A stretch of DNA of 64,000 nt, from positions 12,398,001 through 12,462,000 of the forward strand of contig NC_079884.1 in assembly GCF_029227915.1 (NCBI RefSeq), given 5' to 3'. The notes beneath the pieces are model-generated. The model made no database searches. It was not told the origin of the DNA and saw nothing but the letters and a program-made list of their open reading frames with translations. The position numbers were made by a program, and so were the translations under genes. Below, piece after piece: positions 1-12,521 of this stretch (its first letter is position 1; every line of letters begins with the position of its first letter). The DNA comes from Hydractinia symbiolongicarpus. Taxonomy: Eukaryota > Cnidaria > Hydrozoa > Anthoathecata > Hydractiniidae.

Positions 1-2000
1 TAACTGTTTGTTTTAAAAACTTTTCGAAATCGAACATAGGAAAATTTGAAGCCTAAAATTCGTTCGAAATTAGAAATTTGAAGCCGTGTAAAGGCCTTTT
101 TACACTTCAAAAATCGAATAAGGGAGCAAAATTCCTTCTCGGGACCTCAAATTTGTATTGAAAACGAGAGCTTATTGAATAAGAGAATGTCAAATAATGG
201 AGCTTCGTTTATGAGAGTTTCTTAAGGAAATTTGACGATGACTTTTAATTTGATCGAAAATGAGAGCTTAATAAAGAAGCGTCAAACTAGAGAGCGTCAA
301 CTATATAACTTTTATTAAACTGGAGTAGTTATCATGAAACAGTTTACTGTGGCTCATGTTTTAATTAATAATCGCAAAGACTTTTAAATCAAGCTCTTCA
401 GCTCAGGTTCTTTTGATTTTTCTACCCATGTTTTTACCATATCTCTCAATCAAGAGTTGTCAAGCTTGCGGTGGAAATTTATCTCTTTCGTACGGAGGTG
501 TCCAATCTTCCAACTGGCATCAACAACTCCTGCAAGAATGTCTAGCACGTTGCATACGTGCTAATAATTCACCCGTTTTCCTGCACAGATCAACAAAGCT
601 AAAACAAAGGCTTTTCATGATGTTATATTGATAATTCCCCATGTTGCCCTCGTGCGAGCTAAGCTTAACGCATTCTAATAGGTGCTAGGCTTACGATCTA
701 CAAAGCGCATGATGCAGTCTCCGCTCATCTGGCTAAAGCGAAACTTCATTCATTTATCGTTCTCCTTTGACATAGCAACTTTGAATACCTCGTGAGCTGT
801 ACAGTATTTGTTTTGTTCGTCTGTTGATTGACTGTGTTAAACGTATGCAGTTTCGACAGAAACGCGTCGCCTTATAATTTTCAAAGTCCCTGTAGGGATT
901 CTAGATGCCAGTGCTGTGCGTGTTTTTGTCGTCTGTAATTAGCAGTAGGTCCAACTTCCCGCGTTATAATTGGATCTGATGTTGATCTTCTCAGTAAAAT
1001 GCGGTACGTTCACTGTGAAGTCTAGTTTGTCGTTCTCAAACTTGGATATGCGACTGACGGCCTGTGGGGATCTTTGCTTTTTCTCCATGTAGCGATGCTA
1101 TGATGCTCTACTTGAAACACTCTTTATTCTCGTTAAGGAGGTTGATGACTGCTTTTTTGGCAAGGATCCACGCAAGCAGCTCTATGTACTCGAAGACTAA
1201 AGTACGCTGTTTGGGAAATGTATGTAATAGCAAGGTCAAGTTGTGATAGAGCGACGTGCTCACATGCTTTTTGGTCTGTACAAATATCCTATCTTGAAAG
1301 AGCAGTGTAAAATTGCTGTTGAAGATGTTATCGACCCTGATGTATTTATCATCCGGATGGCGTGTTTCCTCCAGATCCTCCGCCTCCTCATATTCTTTTT
1401 AATGAGCGGAATTACTCTATCTTACTTTTCCATATGAACTACATGGAGAGCTATCTTTTAAAGACACCATGACTTTTCTTGTTACTTGATCAATGTCCGG
1501 ACGTCAAGTCTCGCCATAGCTGATCAGCCATTAACATCTATTTTTTTAATTCCATGTATCCCAAAGATTCTGTACGTGTTGGACGGCACGTACCCATGCT
1601 TTTTAGGTGTAGGGTTGATGTCTTGCTCAGGCTGGACGTGAAAGCATATTTCGTCACATTTTCCAGACAGTATGGTATGTTTACCCAGGCGTGTATCAAT
1701 CATGTTACATTCACATTTACAACTGAGTCTTTTCTTGGATATTCATGTTCATGATTTACTATTTGACATTTCGTAATTCTGTAGTGTGGTTTTAAACTCT
1801 TTTAGTACAAAAAGTTTTATCACAACAACGACATACTATTTCACTGACGTCGTTATCGGATGTAACTTCATACTTTTTCACAGTTTTATTAATAAAACAC
1901 AGAACAGAAGTTAACCAATATTTCAAGTTTTTAAATAATATTTTCGGTGTCACATTATAACCGGTGACACATTAGTAAGGGATCGTTTCTTTTGAGCTTT
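1..2000. other. No confident gene; decayed sequence
   Basis: No intact gene was recognised. Open frames are short and interrupted. Scattered minus-strand fragments between about 1110 and 1755 read like protein but are broken by stops (see separate entry). No tRNA, rRNA or long tandem repeat was seen. Confidence 0.5.
1110..1755 (-). pseudogene. Broken coding-like remnant, unknown family
   Basis: On the minus strand two stretches read like ordinary protein but are interrupted. One runs from about 1735 down to a stop near 1530 and contains the Cys-rich run RLSCKCECNMIDTRLGKHT. The other runs from about 1412 to a stop near 1115 and contains YIRVDNIFNSNFTLLFQDR and LVFEYIELLAWILAKKAV. They are in different frames, separated by stops, with no convincing splice sites. 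I do not recognise the family. The simplest reading is a decayed mobile-element or retrocopy fragment. Chance open frames are an alternative, although the amino-acid composition looks more protein-like than neighbouring random frames. Confidence 0.25.
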
Positions 2001-2011
2001 AATCAAAAAAA

Positions 2012-2757
2012 AATACCGTAATGCTTCGACAAAACGCTCGAGGCGTTTATTAAATTTTTTAACATTTTTGGGGGGCGTCTATTCGAGAGGGGCGTTTAAA
2101 AGAGGGAGGCGGTTATTAAATTTTTTACACTTTGTCTCTTTTGCAGTTTTTAAAGGGGCTACGAACCGGTTAAAATGCTCACATTCCGTTTATTCCGCGC
2201 ACATATTGAAAATCCGGCAAACGCGTTTTGCGCAATGAACAGACCAGCGCACTTTGCTCGCTGGTTCAACATTTTTTTCCAAAAAGTATATTACAAAGAA
2301 ATATTTCAACAAGACTCATTCTGGATGAAAACATAACCAAGACTGGAGAAGATAAAAATTCTAGATATATCTATATATCTATATATTCGAGTCTGTAAAT
2401 TACATACATGCCAGAAAAATAGCCATTTTTGTTGCCATCAGCTCGACTTTCGTGTAAGTCACTAAAGTCGAAAACAGCCGTTCCGTAGCCCGTAAGGATA
2501 CCTATAATAATAAAAAATATTCACATGTTTTAAAGAATGAACTTCAAAAGTGTGTTTAGTTGTATTTATGAAATTTCTATACTATAATAGCACCATTGAA
2601 ATTGTCTTTTAATTAAAAAAACAAAACAACAACAGTTATTAATGTTTTCATATACTTTTACTATCGCCTCGAACAAAGGGTCCCTTAAGAGGGAGAGGCG
2701 TCTATTCGAGGTAGGGGGCGTAATAGAAGGAGGCGTTTATTCGAAGCATTACGGTAA
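2012..2757. mobile_element. Nested TIR element (outer), non-autonomous
   Basis: The ends form an inverted repeat: the left end reads TACCGTAATGCTTCGA(C/A) followed by aggcgtttatt, and the reverse complement of the right end reads TACCGTAATGCTTCGAATAA followed by acgcctcc. Subterminal G-rich 'ggcgtytatt' motifs recur inside both ends. A second, unrelated inverted-repeat element sits in the middle (2152-2496). No coding potential is seen, so this is a MITE-like DNA transposon. Confidence 0.6.
2152..2496. mobile_element. MITE-like dispersed repeat, copy 1
   Basis: The left end AGGGGCTACGAACCGG is mirrored by the right end CCGTTCCGTAGCCC. The body is clearly alignable with 39079-39862: shared runs include 'aatccggcaaa.gcgttttgcgcaatg.acagaccagc', 'aagactcattctggatgaaaac' and 'gtctgtaaattacat'. 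It is nested inside the 2012-2757 element and has no open frame. Similarity to the second copy is roughly 80-85% by eye. Confidence 0.7.
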
Positions 2758-2876
2758 CCAGTTCTTAAGTTGGTTCTTATCTGATTGACTTCGATGGTTA
2801 AATAGGCTCATTGTTATGCATATGTTCTGTAAACTCAAAATACCATAACCGCTAACTTCACATATATGTATAATAT

Positions 2877-3850
2877 TACCGGATGGTCTTGTGTAAGACC
2901 CCGGGAAGAGCAAAGGAAGAAAAACCATCTACTCGCTTATCCTGATCGTGTTTTTCAAGGGAAATTATGTAACTTAGGAGTTAAATAAGTTAAACAAACT
3001 AAATTAAATAAAGCATTTTGATGATTCGTCTTTCTTATTGTGTTTTCTTATTTTGGATAGTTCTGGGTAAACTTAGAAAATAAATAAAGATGTAAATCTT
3101 ACGTTCTTGCAGCCACTGTGTTTTCAAAGTAAGCATATTCATTTATAACGATCAAAAAAGCATAACATACCAACAATCGTTTTAAACTAATCTTTCTGTT
3201 TTTAAAAACGAATAATGAAAATGCCATCATTTTACCACTGTTTCATTACTTTATACCACAGATGGAATTAATTTCTAAAAGTTTAGTTTAAAATATTTGT
3301 TGTTGTTTTATACTATTTTCGATCATATTTTCCCGACAGATCTTTGTGCAAAACCCAAGGAGGAGAATTATCTGCTCGCTCATCCAGATCCTGTTTGTAG
3401 AGAGAAATTATGCAACTTAATAATTAGTAACAACTTTTTGATGATTCTTTGATTTTGGTTGGTTTGGTTGAGTTTGGTCAACTTGCGAATAAAGCACAAT
3501 ATAAATATTACAGTTTTGCAAGTAAGCGTGTTCACATTTCTTTAGTTGTGGTTGGGACTGAAGGAGAGGTTTTAGATTTTACCCTCTAGATTGGTCAAAA
3601 ACACATCCTCAGCACTTGCATTATAATCATGATGGACAACCTCCCTCCCTCTCAGGCTGTTACGTTCCTATAGCATCAATTATTTTAAATTAAACTTTTC
3701 GGTTATTATTTCATCTCCGAGTACGAGCAATAAAATGACCATCACTTTATTGGTGTTTCATTACTTTTAACTGAAGATATAATTCATTTCAAGAAGTTTA
3801 ATTAAAAGTAATTGTTGTTGTTTTAGAATTATTTTCGATCATATTTTATG
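2877..3850 (+). repeat. Diverged tandem duplication carrying an exon-like Cys module
   Basis: About 450-500 bp is duplicated in tandem. Copy 1 starts near 2880 and copy 2 near 3335, with a partial third start near 3826. Each copy holds a segment that reads as protein on the plus strand. Copy 2 follows a splice-acceptor-like 'cccgacag' and contains LCAKPKEENYLLAHPDPVC then REKLCNL. Copy 1 contains NHLLAYPDRVFQGKLCNL and ends at TAA. The copy 1 acceptor is damaged ('taccgg'). This looks like a duplicated terminal exon of a secreted-protein gene whose other exons I could not find, possibly a pseudogene. Confidence 0.4.
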
Positions 3851-4744
3851 CTATTTACAGATATTTCAATTATTCTTTAGAAATCTGTTATTTAAATTAC
3901 TTGTGGTATTTTAATCGCACATTATTTTAATGTCCGAAAACAAGGCTGATCTAAAAAGGTGTCTCCTGTGTCCCCTTTTTTGTGCTTGAAATTTGATTCC
4001 GTACCATTTCTGTGAATTAAGTCAGTTATAGTCTATATTACTTTCAGCATCAAAAGATGGGCCTGTTATGTCTTAAGAACTTCCAATCATTTGTGTTTTA
4101 AAATCCAGAAAATGGCCGCTGTCATACGATTTGCTAAAAAACTGCCATTATACTACCATAAATGTCACTTACACATATGATTCAAAAATCTTGTCACAGG
4201 TCCATAGCAATCCCCTCATCCCATCAACTTTGTTTAAATCCTTCTCCTTATTTAATGCAATTTTGCCGGCAGTGGTCCCATTCCATGAAAACAATTTTGA
4301 GGTACATAGAAGGAACAACGTTTTGGTGTCTACCCCCTGCTCCTTACAAAACAAAAATATATATTCAATATCGAATAATATTACCAACTTAATTTTAAAG
4401 TCTTTTACCAAATAATCAGGTAAAGTACTGACACGTTTTTAAATTTGTAAATGTGAGTTGAAACTGGAGTCAAATGTAAACAATTTCCAGAAAGAACGCG
4501 TTGAGAATGAGAACAAATAATAATAATTAAACCACTTGTATGGCGATAATACTCATCCGGCAATAATGTCCGTCTGCAACTTAAATATTCGTGATAAACA
4601 AATTTCCATCATTTGTATATTGAGTTGATATGCGGTTTCCATTTTAAGATAACGAGTCATAATGTCACCTCTGAATCAAAACAAAGAAAACGCACAAATC
4701 ATATGGCAAGCACTTTCTTCGTACACTCTTTTGCACGTGTGCCA

Positions 4745-4930
4745 GTTTCTGGTCATTCTGGTCAGCAAATGGTCAGTCTGATCAATTATTGAACAGTCCA
4801 ATCATTAAGTGGTCATTTCGGTCAGTTAATGGTCATTCCGGTCAGTTATTTGGAACTCCGGTCAGTTATTGGGAATTCCAGTCAGTACAGTCAGAAAGTG
4901 GGCAATCCGGTATATTAGTAGACAAACTGG
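4745..4930. repeat. Minisatellite, ~20-22 bp unit
   Basis: About eight degenerate tandem copies of a unit close to 'ggtcattccggtcagttaat' (variants ggtcagtctgatcaattatt, ggtcatttcggtcagttaat, ggaactccggtcagttattg). It lies in intergenic sequence and has no coding meaning. Confidence 0.75.
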
Positions 4931-5936
4931 TTAGCCAGTGAAAGCTGATCTAAAAATAACTGAAATTCGTTCTGTCTTCAAAGACTTGAACTTTTTAAAA
5001 AGTATTTGTTGCCAGCTCACTGGAAGAATCACCAAAAAATATAAATCAGTTTTTTTCTATTGTGATTTCCGGCGACGTTATATCTATACTAGGAACTCGA
5101 CTTCACGACTTAACAATATAGTATTGACATACAGCCATTACACCTCGTTTCGCCATGACATGTTTTTCTACTCAATTTTAATTCCTTGTTGTTTGCTTAT
5201 CAATTTGTTTATTGTGAGTATGTATTTTAAAATCAAAATATAAAATGAAAACTAACTTTTTAAAGTATTTGTTCCTTTGCGTCACAATTAATTTATCATT
5301 TTATTTTCATCAATTCAAGTTGAATTTTTATTTACAGTGGTACAGCAAGTTTGCTGTGGAGCACAAAATTTTATCTATAGCTAGACGCTTGCATAAAATA
5401 CTGATCTCCTGTGTTTGCCGGAAGATATGTGATTTTTGAGGCGATTGATATAATTCCAAATACGAGTTAAAAATACTTTTATAGATTTATCCAAGAACAT
5501 TATACTTGTAAATTTTTTGGGAATACATAAACAAAAAATATCTGATAAAAAATATTTCTTTTTATAAAGTAAATTTGCTTTGATTAAAAATCGTTTGGTA
5601 TTATCAACCCCCGGGAACGATCAAATCGGAAGCAAGACAACAAAAACAAAAGCGATATAATAAAAAGACAAGGCAAAGGTAAGTATCCTTTCCAAATCTC
5701 CCTCTTGCTTCTGTATGCTTGACTTTTAGGTATCTGATGATTTTGTTGCAATGAATCTTTAACTTTTTCTGCTAGCTTTCCAACAGCTTTTCGCAAGCCA
5801 AGTTTGTACAATGTGCCATACTTTTTCAATAATAAGTCTTTGAGGCTAGGTTATAGCTTATCGACCAAAAGTAATGGGTTCTATCGAATGCTAACCTTAA
5901 AAGCTAGACATACAAGGATGAACTTATAACACCTTT

Positions 5937-6624
5937 TAACCCTATTCGGTTTTTTTTAAATAACTACTTATTGCTATATTTTATGGCTATGAAAGTTACT
6001 GAGTTTCAATATTTATCAATTAGATACCTGCATGCCAAATTTTTAGGTCCCAGGTTTAGGTTTTAGGACCTTTCAGAGGTTTTGATATTGGCCATTACTC
6101 GAAACTACCCCTAAAAATCTCTATGAAATCCTTATAATGGGGAAAATTTAATAACTCCTGTTAGGATTATCTTTAGAACTTCAAACTTGCAACACAACTT
6201 TGTTTTATTAAAAGGAATCATTTTGCATAATCTGGACACGTGATCAATCCGATTTCCCAGTTTTGTCGGATTTTATCCGAAAATCGGAAAAAATCGGATT
6301 TTCGGGCAATTTTTGGCAAATTTTTGTGCACGTAAAATCGGAAAATATGTTAAATAAATTTTATTAAGCTTTCAGAAACTTCGAACAAAATGCAAAAATT
6401 CGCTCGGGAACAAAAGTAATTAAATTTTAAGCAAGTAGTGGCATTTTATACAAAAAAATTTATTGCTGCCATTTTGTTCCTTTTATGACGTACTATTAGT
6501 GTGCCAAGTTTGATTCAATTTGAACAACCCTATAAAAAGTTATTGAGGGGGGCGGATCCCCCCCCCCCCCCCCCCCCCCCGCCGGCCATAGTATGTTCAA
6601 AAAACCCCGGACCGAATAGGGTTA
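5937..6624. mobile_element. MITE-like element with AACCCTATTCGG ends
   Basis: The left end AACCCTATTCGGTTTTTTTT is the inverse of the right end AAAAAACCCCGGACCGAATAGGGTT. The 690-bp interior has no open frame. It contains a run of degenerate 'tcggatttt' motifs (6255-6310) and a cytosine homopolymer near the right end. Confidence 0.65.
6558..6580. repeat. Poly-C tract
   Basis: A run of 23 consecutive C preceded by a G-rich stretch (gaggggggcggat). It lies inside the right end of the AACCCTATTCGG element. The true length is uncertain because homopolymers of this kind are often misassembled. Confidence 0.9.
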
Positions 6625-6780
6625 CTGGCACACAGATCATATGATAATTTTTATCAGAATAAGTTTTGACATTTTGATGAAATTAGTTTGTTTTAAATTG
6701 TTGAGTGAATGCTTATTTAGAAGGAAGGTAGTGACTTCATTATGGTCTCATAAAACGAGACGTTCTATTCAGATTTATTT

Positions 6781-6894
6781 AACCTCGTCCCCAGGTTCTT
6801 GTGGCCCCTGAGTCATTATTACGAGTTGCCAACGCCGCTATCAACTTTATCCACTAGGCAACAACAACAGGCAAAAATTACTGGGGACGAGGTT
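6781..6894. mobile_element. Short foldback element, 'CTCGTCCCCAGG' family copy 1
   Basis: AACCTCGTCCCCAGG at the left is mirrored by CTGGGGACGAGGTT at the right, 114 bp apart. The internal 'cccctgagtcattattacga' and 'cgctatcaacttt' match the copy at 9666-9778. Four more copies with the same ends occur in the window. Confidence 0.75.
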
Positions 6895-6899
6895 GAGAT

Positions 6900-8200
6900 T
6901 TATCAACTAAGGTTACTAAGCCCTAAGTCCAATTTTTGTGAGGTCTCCTTGGTTTAAGCTGTCCAGGATTCTAACTATCGGGATTCTTTTGCACGTATCT
7001 AATCCAGCTGAGTTGAATTTATGGATAAAGAAAAGGAAAAAAATAGAAAAATAAGAAAAACATTCTGCAACTGTACAGCCACTATTACAAATCGTACGCA
7101 ATTTTTAGAAAATTTTTTAGAAAAATCAAATATTCGTTCAATGCTAAAACACTTTTAAATAACCACACCCATTCGTTTTTTTTCAAATGGGCGCTTATAT
7201 TTTCAATATTGACTCGCTATAAAGGCGGACACGAAATTAATTCGGGCGAGAAATCAAGTGCAGCATTACAACAATAATTAAAAAAACAGGAAACAAAATT
7301 ACAGATGTCTGTATGCAAGCCCTTCTTCGTGTGTTCCTAAGAGAGAAAGTTATCTGTATTATATTTGTTAAAATCGCTAAACGGAAGAAAAAGTATCTAT
7401 GTTGGAGTGCCGTTATAGTAATTAGATCCATAATCCTATGCAATATTTACTAACATTGTGGTGGAGGGTCTCTTCATCTCCTTCATTCTACTTGGTTTAG
7501 TTTTAACACTTTGCAAGTTGGAGCATAATGTGGCGGAGGTTTGTATTTATTTCAAGAACAATTCGTTTTTAAAAGCACATTTTCAGACATTGATAAATCG
7601 TGACTAGCTAAATAAAAAAATTTGTTTTAAGAAAAAGTTTTTTCAAGAAAATCGCTTCTCGTTTTGAGGAATCGAGGCTAAAAGCAATGTTTATTAAGTT
7701 AAGAATTCGCGCGCGTGTTGTTGATTTTTTAACTTGAAAATCAAATCAAATATATGTTAAAGCAAAGTTTGGTTTAAAAATAAAATTCGATGCAAAAAAT
7801 GATTTGAAGTAAAAGTTCCATACACTTTGTTGTTGAAGACTCAAAAAATTGTTAAGTTCTCTCTAACTCCAGCCTTATATTAAAAGAGAGTGAAAAATTT
7901 GCTTTACCTTTTTTGTAAAACTTTCGTGGCTTAAAAAAATTAATTGAGGCTAAGGATTTTCTTTAAGGTGTTCCTGATTTTGGTCCAAATCTCGTCCTAA
8001 ATACTCTTATCAACTAGGCTCAAATATGTTTATAAAAACAGATTTTTTTCACTAAAACCATTTATACATTGGCATTTGACAATTGTCTGTTTTTGTAAAA
8101 GTAATTTCAAGTAAAAAAAACTTTATATTTATTTCGTTGTTTTTGTTTTTCTAAGTGTAAGCGATACTTTTCTCATCTTTTCGGTTTTAAGAAATGAGAT
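6900..8200. other. Gene-free AT-rich stretch
   Basis: No conserved coding sequence, repeat array or RNA gene was recognised. Short open frames lack splice context and protein-like composition. Confidence 0.5.
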
Positions 8201-8202
8201 TT

Positions 8203-8395
8203 AAACCTTGTGGTAGAGCCTTAGCCTCCAGTGCGGAGTGCTTTCGGTTTACACCCCGGCCGAGTCTCGTCAGAAACTATAAAAATGTGAATCAATCCTT
8301 TGCGCTTAACGTTCAGCATGAGCAAAGGATAGAGATCTTAGGCGGTGTTTTCTAGTTGAGCGAAAGTTGTGCCTGCACGCCTTTTGCAGCACAAA
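8203..8395 (+). mobile_element. tRNA-derived SINE, copy 1
   Basis: A pol III A-box-like TGGTAGAGCC is followed about 35 bp later by a B-box-like GGTTTACACCCC, the spacing of a tRNA-derived promoter. The downstream body ('tcttaggcggtgttttctagttgagcg', 'gttgtgcctgc') is shared with 21675-21879 in the opposite orientation. The tRNA-like head is too diverged to be a functional tRNA. Confidence 0.65.
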
Positions 8396-9293
8396 AAGAC
8401 CTTTCCCGATTTTCCTAATTATGCCAAACACAATTAAAGCGGTCGATATTAAAAACGATTCTTATCCCTAACTTCCTTAACAAAAGGTAGAACAAATTAC
8501 CTAATTTTGTAAATATTTCTGTTCGCTTAGTGCCTCAATTTCGATCTGAAAGTTACGGTCAAATCCTTTATATAGCCGAGCTTTGCAAGAATAGCCTCGT
8601 TTTCAAAATAATAATTTTCCTTAAATCTAAACAAAATCCAACCAGAATATTACATTGCTCTAAAAACTTCATTTTTGTCATGATAATTTAATTTTCTATC
8701 TGAATGTCCTTACTTGAAGAGCACAGAGCCATTATAAAATTTTGAATGACGTCATAATTATTATAATTTATGAAATTCGGGAAAGATGTATTGAAGCTTT
8801 TAATGCATGATGACCCCCTTCGGATGACCCTTGTTGATAACAGTCATTAGGAACTAAAGAGGCTATCCCGGGTAAATAATAGTGACAATAAAAGAGCTAT
8901 AGTTTAAAAGTAATATCTTAGATGAAACTTCAAGATTTGCGTGCACACTGCTTCACAACCAGTGTCTCACGGATATACAAAATTGTATATATTCTTCGCC
9001 CTTGTTCTCCTAGGATTGCCTGAATGCTGGCTACTAAAAATGCTCAACCTTTGCGCGTATTTTATCACAAAGTTTATTTTGAATACTAAAACAAACTCCT
9101 TAATTTCTTTATGAACGCAAACAGAGAAAGGAATGTGGTTTTAAAACCAGACTTTGGATTTGTTTTTACACGTTAGGACTTTTTAAAATTTTATTTACAT
9201 AATTGTAGCCACAGTTATTAATAGAAACAATATATAACTCTTTTCATATCAACAGTGAGAGAACAATTAAAAAATAACCTACACAACTCGCGC

Positions 9294-9392
9294 ATGCGCA
9301 ATGACAACAGATGTTGCAACGTGAAAATTATAAGCATGGTATTGTGCACATCTTTTTTAAGCTGTGTGGTTGCACAATCCTTCATAAAAGGA
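9294..9392 (+). CDS. Candidate signal-peptide exon, orphan
   Basis: An open frame with in-frame ATGs at 9294 and 9336 encodes a hydrophobic stretch (MVLCTSFLSCVVAQSFIKG from the second ATG) that resembles a secretory signal with an A-Q cleavage context. It ends at a good splice donor (GGA|GTAAGT at 9393) in phase 0. No matching downstream exon was found nearby. The next acceptor in compatible phase is the one just before the ATG at 10531, so this could be an upstream exon of that gene, an orphan, or chance. Confidence 0.25.
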
Positions 9393-9665
9393 GTAAGTTT
9401 TGTTAGAAATTTTTTTTGCGATAAAAGTGAACAAGGCTTTTTTTAAAATAGTCTAGTTACTTGAAGGTTGAAATCATCTAACTACTAAATAATATTGGTC
9501 GGTTATTTACTGGTGTTATAGAGTTTTTAAAAGTATGAGATGTAAATTCGATTCAGTGCACAGCAAGCTGTGAAATAATTTTGGGATGGTAACGAAAAGT
9601 AAAGGAGAATATAGTGTTGTAATTAATATGAGTTTGAGTGAAAGTTCAGTATGGTAAAATTAGTC

Positions 9666-9778
9666 ATTCTCGTCCCCAGGGCCTTTTGCTCCCCTGAACC
9701 GTTATTACGGAGCGGCAAATAATCGTCGCTATCAAACTAATTAAAAAGGCAAAATGCCTTGGAAAGGAGGTTGAGAAT
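9666..9778. mobile_element. Short foldback element, family copy 2
   Basis: The left end ATTCTCGTCCCCAGGG is mirrored by the weaker right end CCTTGGAAAGGAGGTTGAGAAT. The interior 'cccctgaaccgttattacgg' and 'cgtcgctatcaaacta' aligns with the 6781-6894 copy. Confidence 0.7.
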
Positions 9779-10530
9779 TGATTATAGGAGGGCGCGCCAA
9801 ATTGACAGAATGTGCTTTATTAATTTGATTCCAAAGTGCACACTTACGCTTAAGTTGATAATTAGGGTACGTGTAAATATTAAGAAAATATATTTGGAAT
9901 AATCGTTCAGGTGTAATAAGAATTGAAAATGGTTATATGAACATGGTTTTCTATCTGCCAGCCTTGTGCCGACGTATTTTGTCTTTCTTTGGTTGTCTAG
10001 AAGTGATGTAATCTTTATAGTACGGGTCCTGAAAATATCCAAGGTACAGTCGGGAAAAAACAGCAGCACCGTAGAAGTGTCATAACCCCCAAGGACCAGG
10101 TTGTCATGAAAAGTGCTTCACATGTTTTAGAAAGAGAATAAATTGGGCTACTTAGCATCTAGATCTTTTTTCTTAGCCACAAACCGCAGCTCAAATTTCT
10201 TAAAGCTGATTAGTTGCCGGCAGAAAAAAAAACAGGCTTTTATTAAAAAGCCCTGCGCCGCAAGGTTGAAATCAACGAAAAGCACAAGAAAGAGAGCAAG
10301 GACTTAATATTGTATAATATGAATTAATTTAATGTTATGTACTAAAAATTGACGTATCTTAAAAGATTTTTATGTGTGTTGGTTTTCTTGGTAACATTTC
10401 AATAAATTTGAAAATTAACTACATAACTTGTAAAATTTGTAGCTAAATATAAATCGACATAAATTTGGAAACATAATAGTTATATTTTCTTCTTGTGAAA
10501 GATTTTTAAACATTCTCTATTTTATTCTAG

Positions 10531-12521
10531 ATGAAAATTTATCTTCTTGGAATATCAATTGTCGTGCAACTCATCTCAGGTATGTTCTGTTGTTATAAAA
10601 CGTGGCGCCATTTTTTTCATGTTTGTTAATCTTTCAATCGGAACGTAACGGATTCCTATTCGCCTCAGTCACAATATTAAAGCGTTAGATATTGGGTCAC
10701 GATTTTACAACACAAATTCCTTTCATAATAAAAGAGTTTAGGTTGTTTACTATCAATGGTGTTTCATACTAAGCTGTTTAGCTAGAAGAATAGGGAAAAA
10801 TACTACTTTTAAGTTGTAGGCACTATCGACGCGCTTGGAAGAACAAGTTTTTCTGCTTGTTTTTTGCCTTGATGACGCGAAGAAATTTCTTGATTAATTT
10901 CTGATAGCTATTTTAATGTTTGCAACGAAATAAAAGCAGAAATCGTTAAGGTATGGAAGTTGTGGATGAGCTTACACAATGAAACATCTGTAATATGCTC
11001 TATAAGACTACAATTTATTTTTCTCAACATTTTTCTCATTTTTTTATCTTCCTCTGATTTTGCTATTGATTGGAAAATCCCTAAAAATGGCAATTCATTC
11101 TGAACCAAGTTATTCTTATCAGGAGAGTTCTTTAACAGGGCGTTTAGTGCATGCTTAGGTTGACATCTCAAAAAATGATTTTATTATTATATTCATTTAG
11201 TCCGTCGTTGTAAAAAAAAAAACATCCACAAAAACGCATGTCACTCAGAATATTTCTATTCTTTCCTTGTTTTTTGTGGCAGAATTTGAGCTCATGCAAA
11301 ATATAATATTGTCATTGCGCCAAAATTAATACGCGTAAAATAAATTTATAGCTCCATGTGAAGTAGCACCGATAAAGTAGTATAGTTTTGATATTTTGTG
11401 GAAAAAAATTGTTGAGCAACAACAGTTCATTTCAAGGCTATTTTTAGAATGACATGCTAACCGTATTCAACAGGATTGTTTGCGAAAATATGATCTCAAT
11501 GACGTCAAATACGCAAACGATACACCTCTCGTATTTCACGTGCTTTTTCCATTACTTTTTCATTGCTACGGTAACGAATGTCAAAACAAACAGAATCAGG
11601 TCTTCTACATGACATTTGCGTCAAGGAACTAAAAACGTGACAAGAAATCCGATTGTTTCTCTGTTTTGACAGGAAGCGACACACCCTTTTTTAAACATTT
11701 CGCTAGTTGGTTGTCATTCAAACCCCTTGTAAACTAACCCACGTGTTACACGAGATATCCTTTCCCATGTCAACTAAGTCAGATAAACACTTCTTTAAAG
11801 GCCTGTAAGAAGCTTAACCGTGCAGCTTCTGGTTGCTCTATTTAAGTCCTTGTCAAAGGTTCTCAAAATAAAACTTCCAAACTTTAATCGCCTATTCTAA
11901 ATACCGCAGCTCTTTTTTCCGTTTAATCCAACACCATCTAGCAAACTAAATTTTTTTTCTCTTTTAGATGCGTTGTCACTATCGTTGTTATGGAAAAGAT
12001 GTTCACACTGTATAAATGACCAACTATGTGAGGAAAGCTGCAGGCAGTATCTTTTTTCAGAATATAAATCCAACAAAAAATCTAAAAATAACTTATCAAG
12101 TAATTTTAATCTAAAAACGAAAAAAACTTTAGTATACAAGCCAACCAGGCCAGGTTTTCAACAGGTTTTTGGACAAACGTTTCGCAAAAAAGTTTTAAAA
12201 AATGAAATTAAATGGAGACAAAGAAGAGGAAGGCAGGTATTCACTCCTGTTCCGCGTGGTAAAAACACAACGACCCTAAAACCAACAACATCAAGCACTG
12301 CGTTTGTAACCAAAACTAACGAACTCTTTGAAACGAGATCGACTTTGAACACGACGGAAAAAAACTCCTCCACTGGTTTGGTTTTTCATATTGTTGGTAC
12401 ATCAATACTTGGGACAGGGTTAGTAGCTGCCATCTTTGTTGTATTGTGTAAGTTAAAGAAGAAATCGAATATGGTATCGTTTTCAGATGAACCGCTACAA
12501 AATCGAAATCCAATGACGTAA
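10531..12521 (+). CDS. Type I membrane protein, FHIVG paralogue A
   Basis: A two-exon gene of 200 aa: exon 1 10531-10579 and exon 2 11968-12521, with a GT-AG phase-1 intron of 1388 bp. Exon 1 is a signal peptide (MKIYLLGISIVVQLIS), and an acceptor-like 'attctag' abuts the ATG, suggesting a 5'UTR intron. The mature N-terminus has a four-Cys cluster (C-x2-C-x6-C-x3-C) at about residues 25-39. A long Lys/Arg/Thr-rich stalk follows, then a transmembrane helix from about residue 153 (GLVFHIVGTSILGTGLVAA) and a 23-residue basic cytoplasmic tail. The stalk motif TTTLKPTT and the helix start are shared with the protein at 21175-22763. Function is not recognised; a small cell-surface receptor or adhesion protein is only a guess. 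Confidence 0.7.

Noticed and set aside
4131-4415. Overlapping open frames on both strands at 4.1-4.4 kb
   Set aside because: Both strands are open, no splice context, no recognised motif, and neither is more protein-like than the other.
5584-5829. Minus-strand frame beginning MKKYGTLYKLGLRKAVGKL
   Set aside because: The first ~30 residues look protein-like, but there is no acceptor upstream, no clear donor, and no recognised family; insufficient support.
6558-6580. Poly-C run as an i-motif/G-quadruplex regulator
   Set aside because: It is inside a dead MITE and its length is uncertain from assembly; no gene is close enough to argue regulation.
8203-8270. tRNA gene
   Set aside because: A and B box-like motifs are present but no cloverleaf with acceptor stem can be drawn, and the body is shared with another repeat copy; it is a SINE head.
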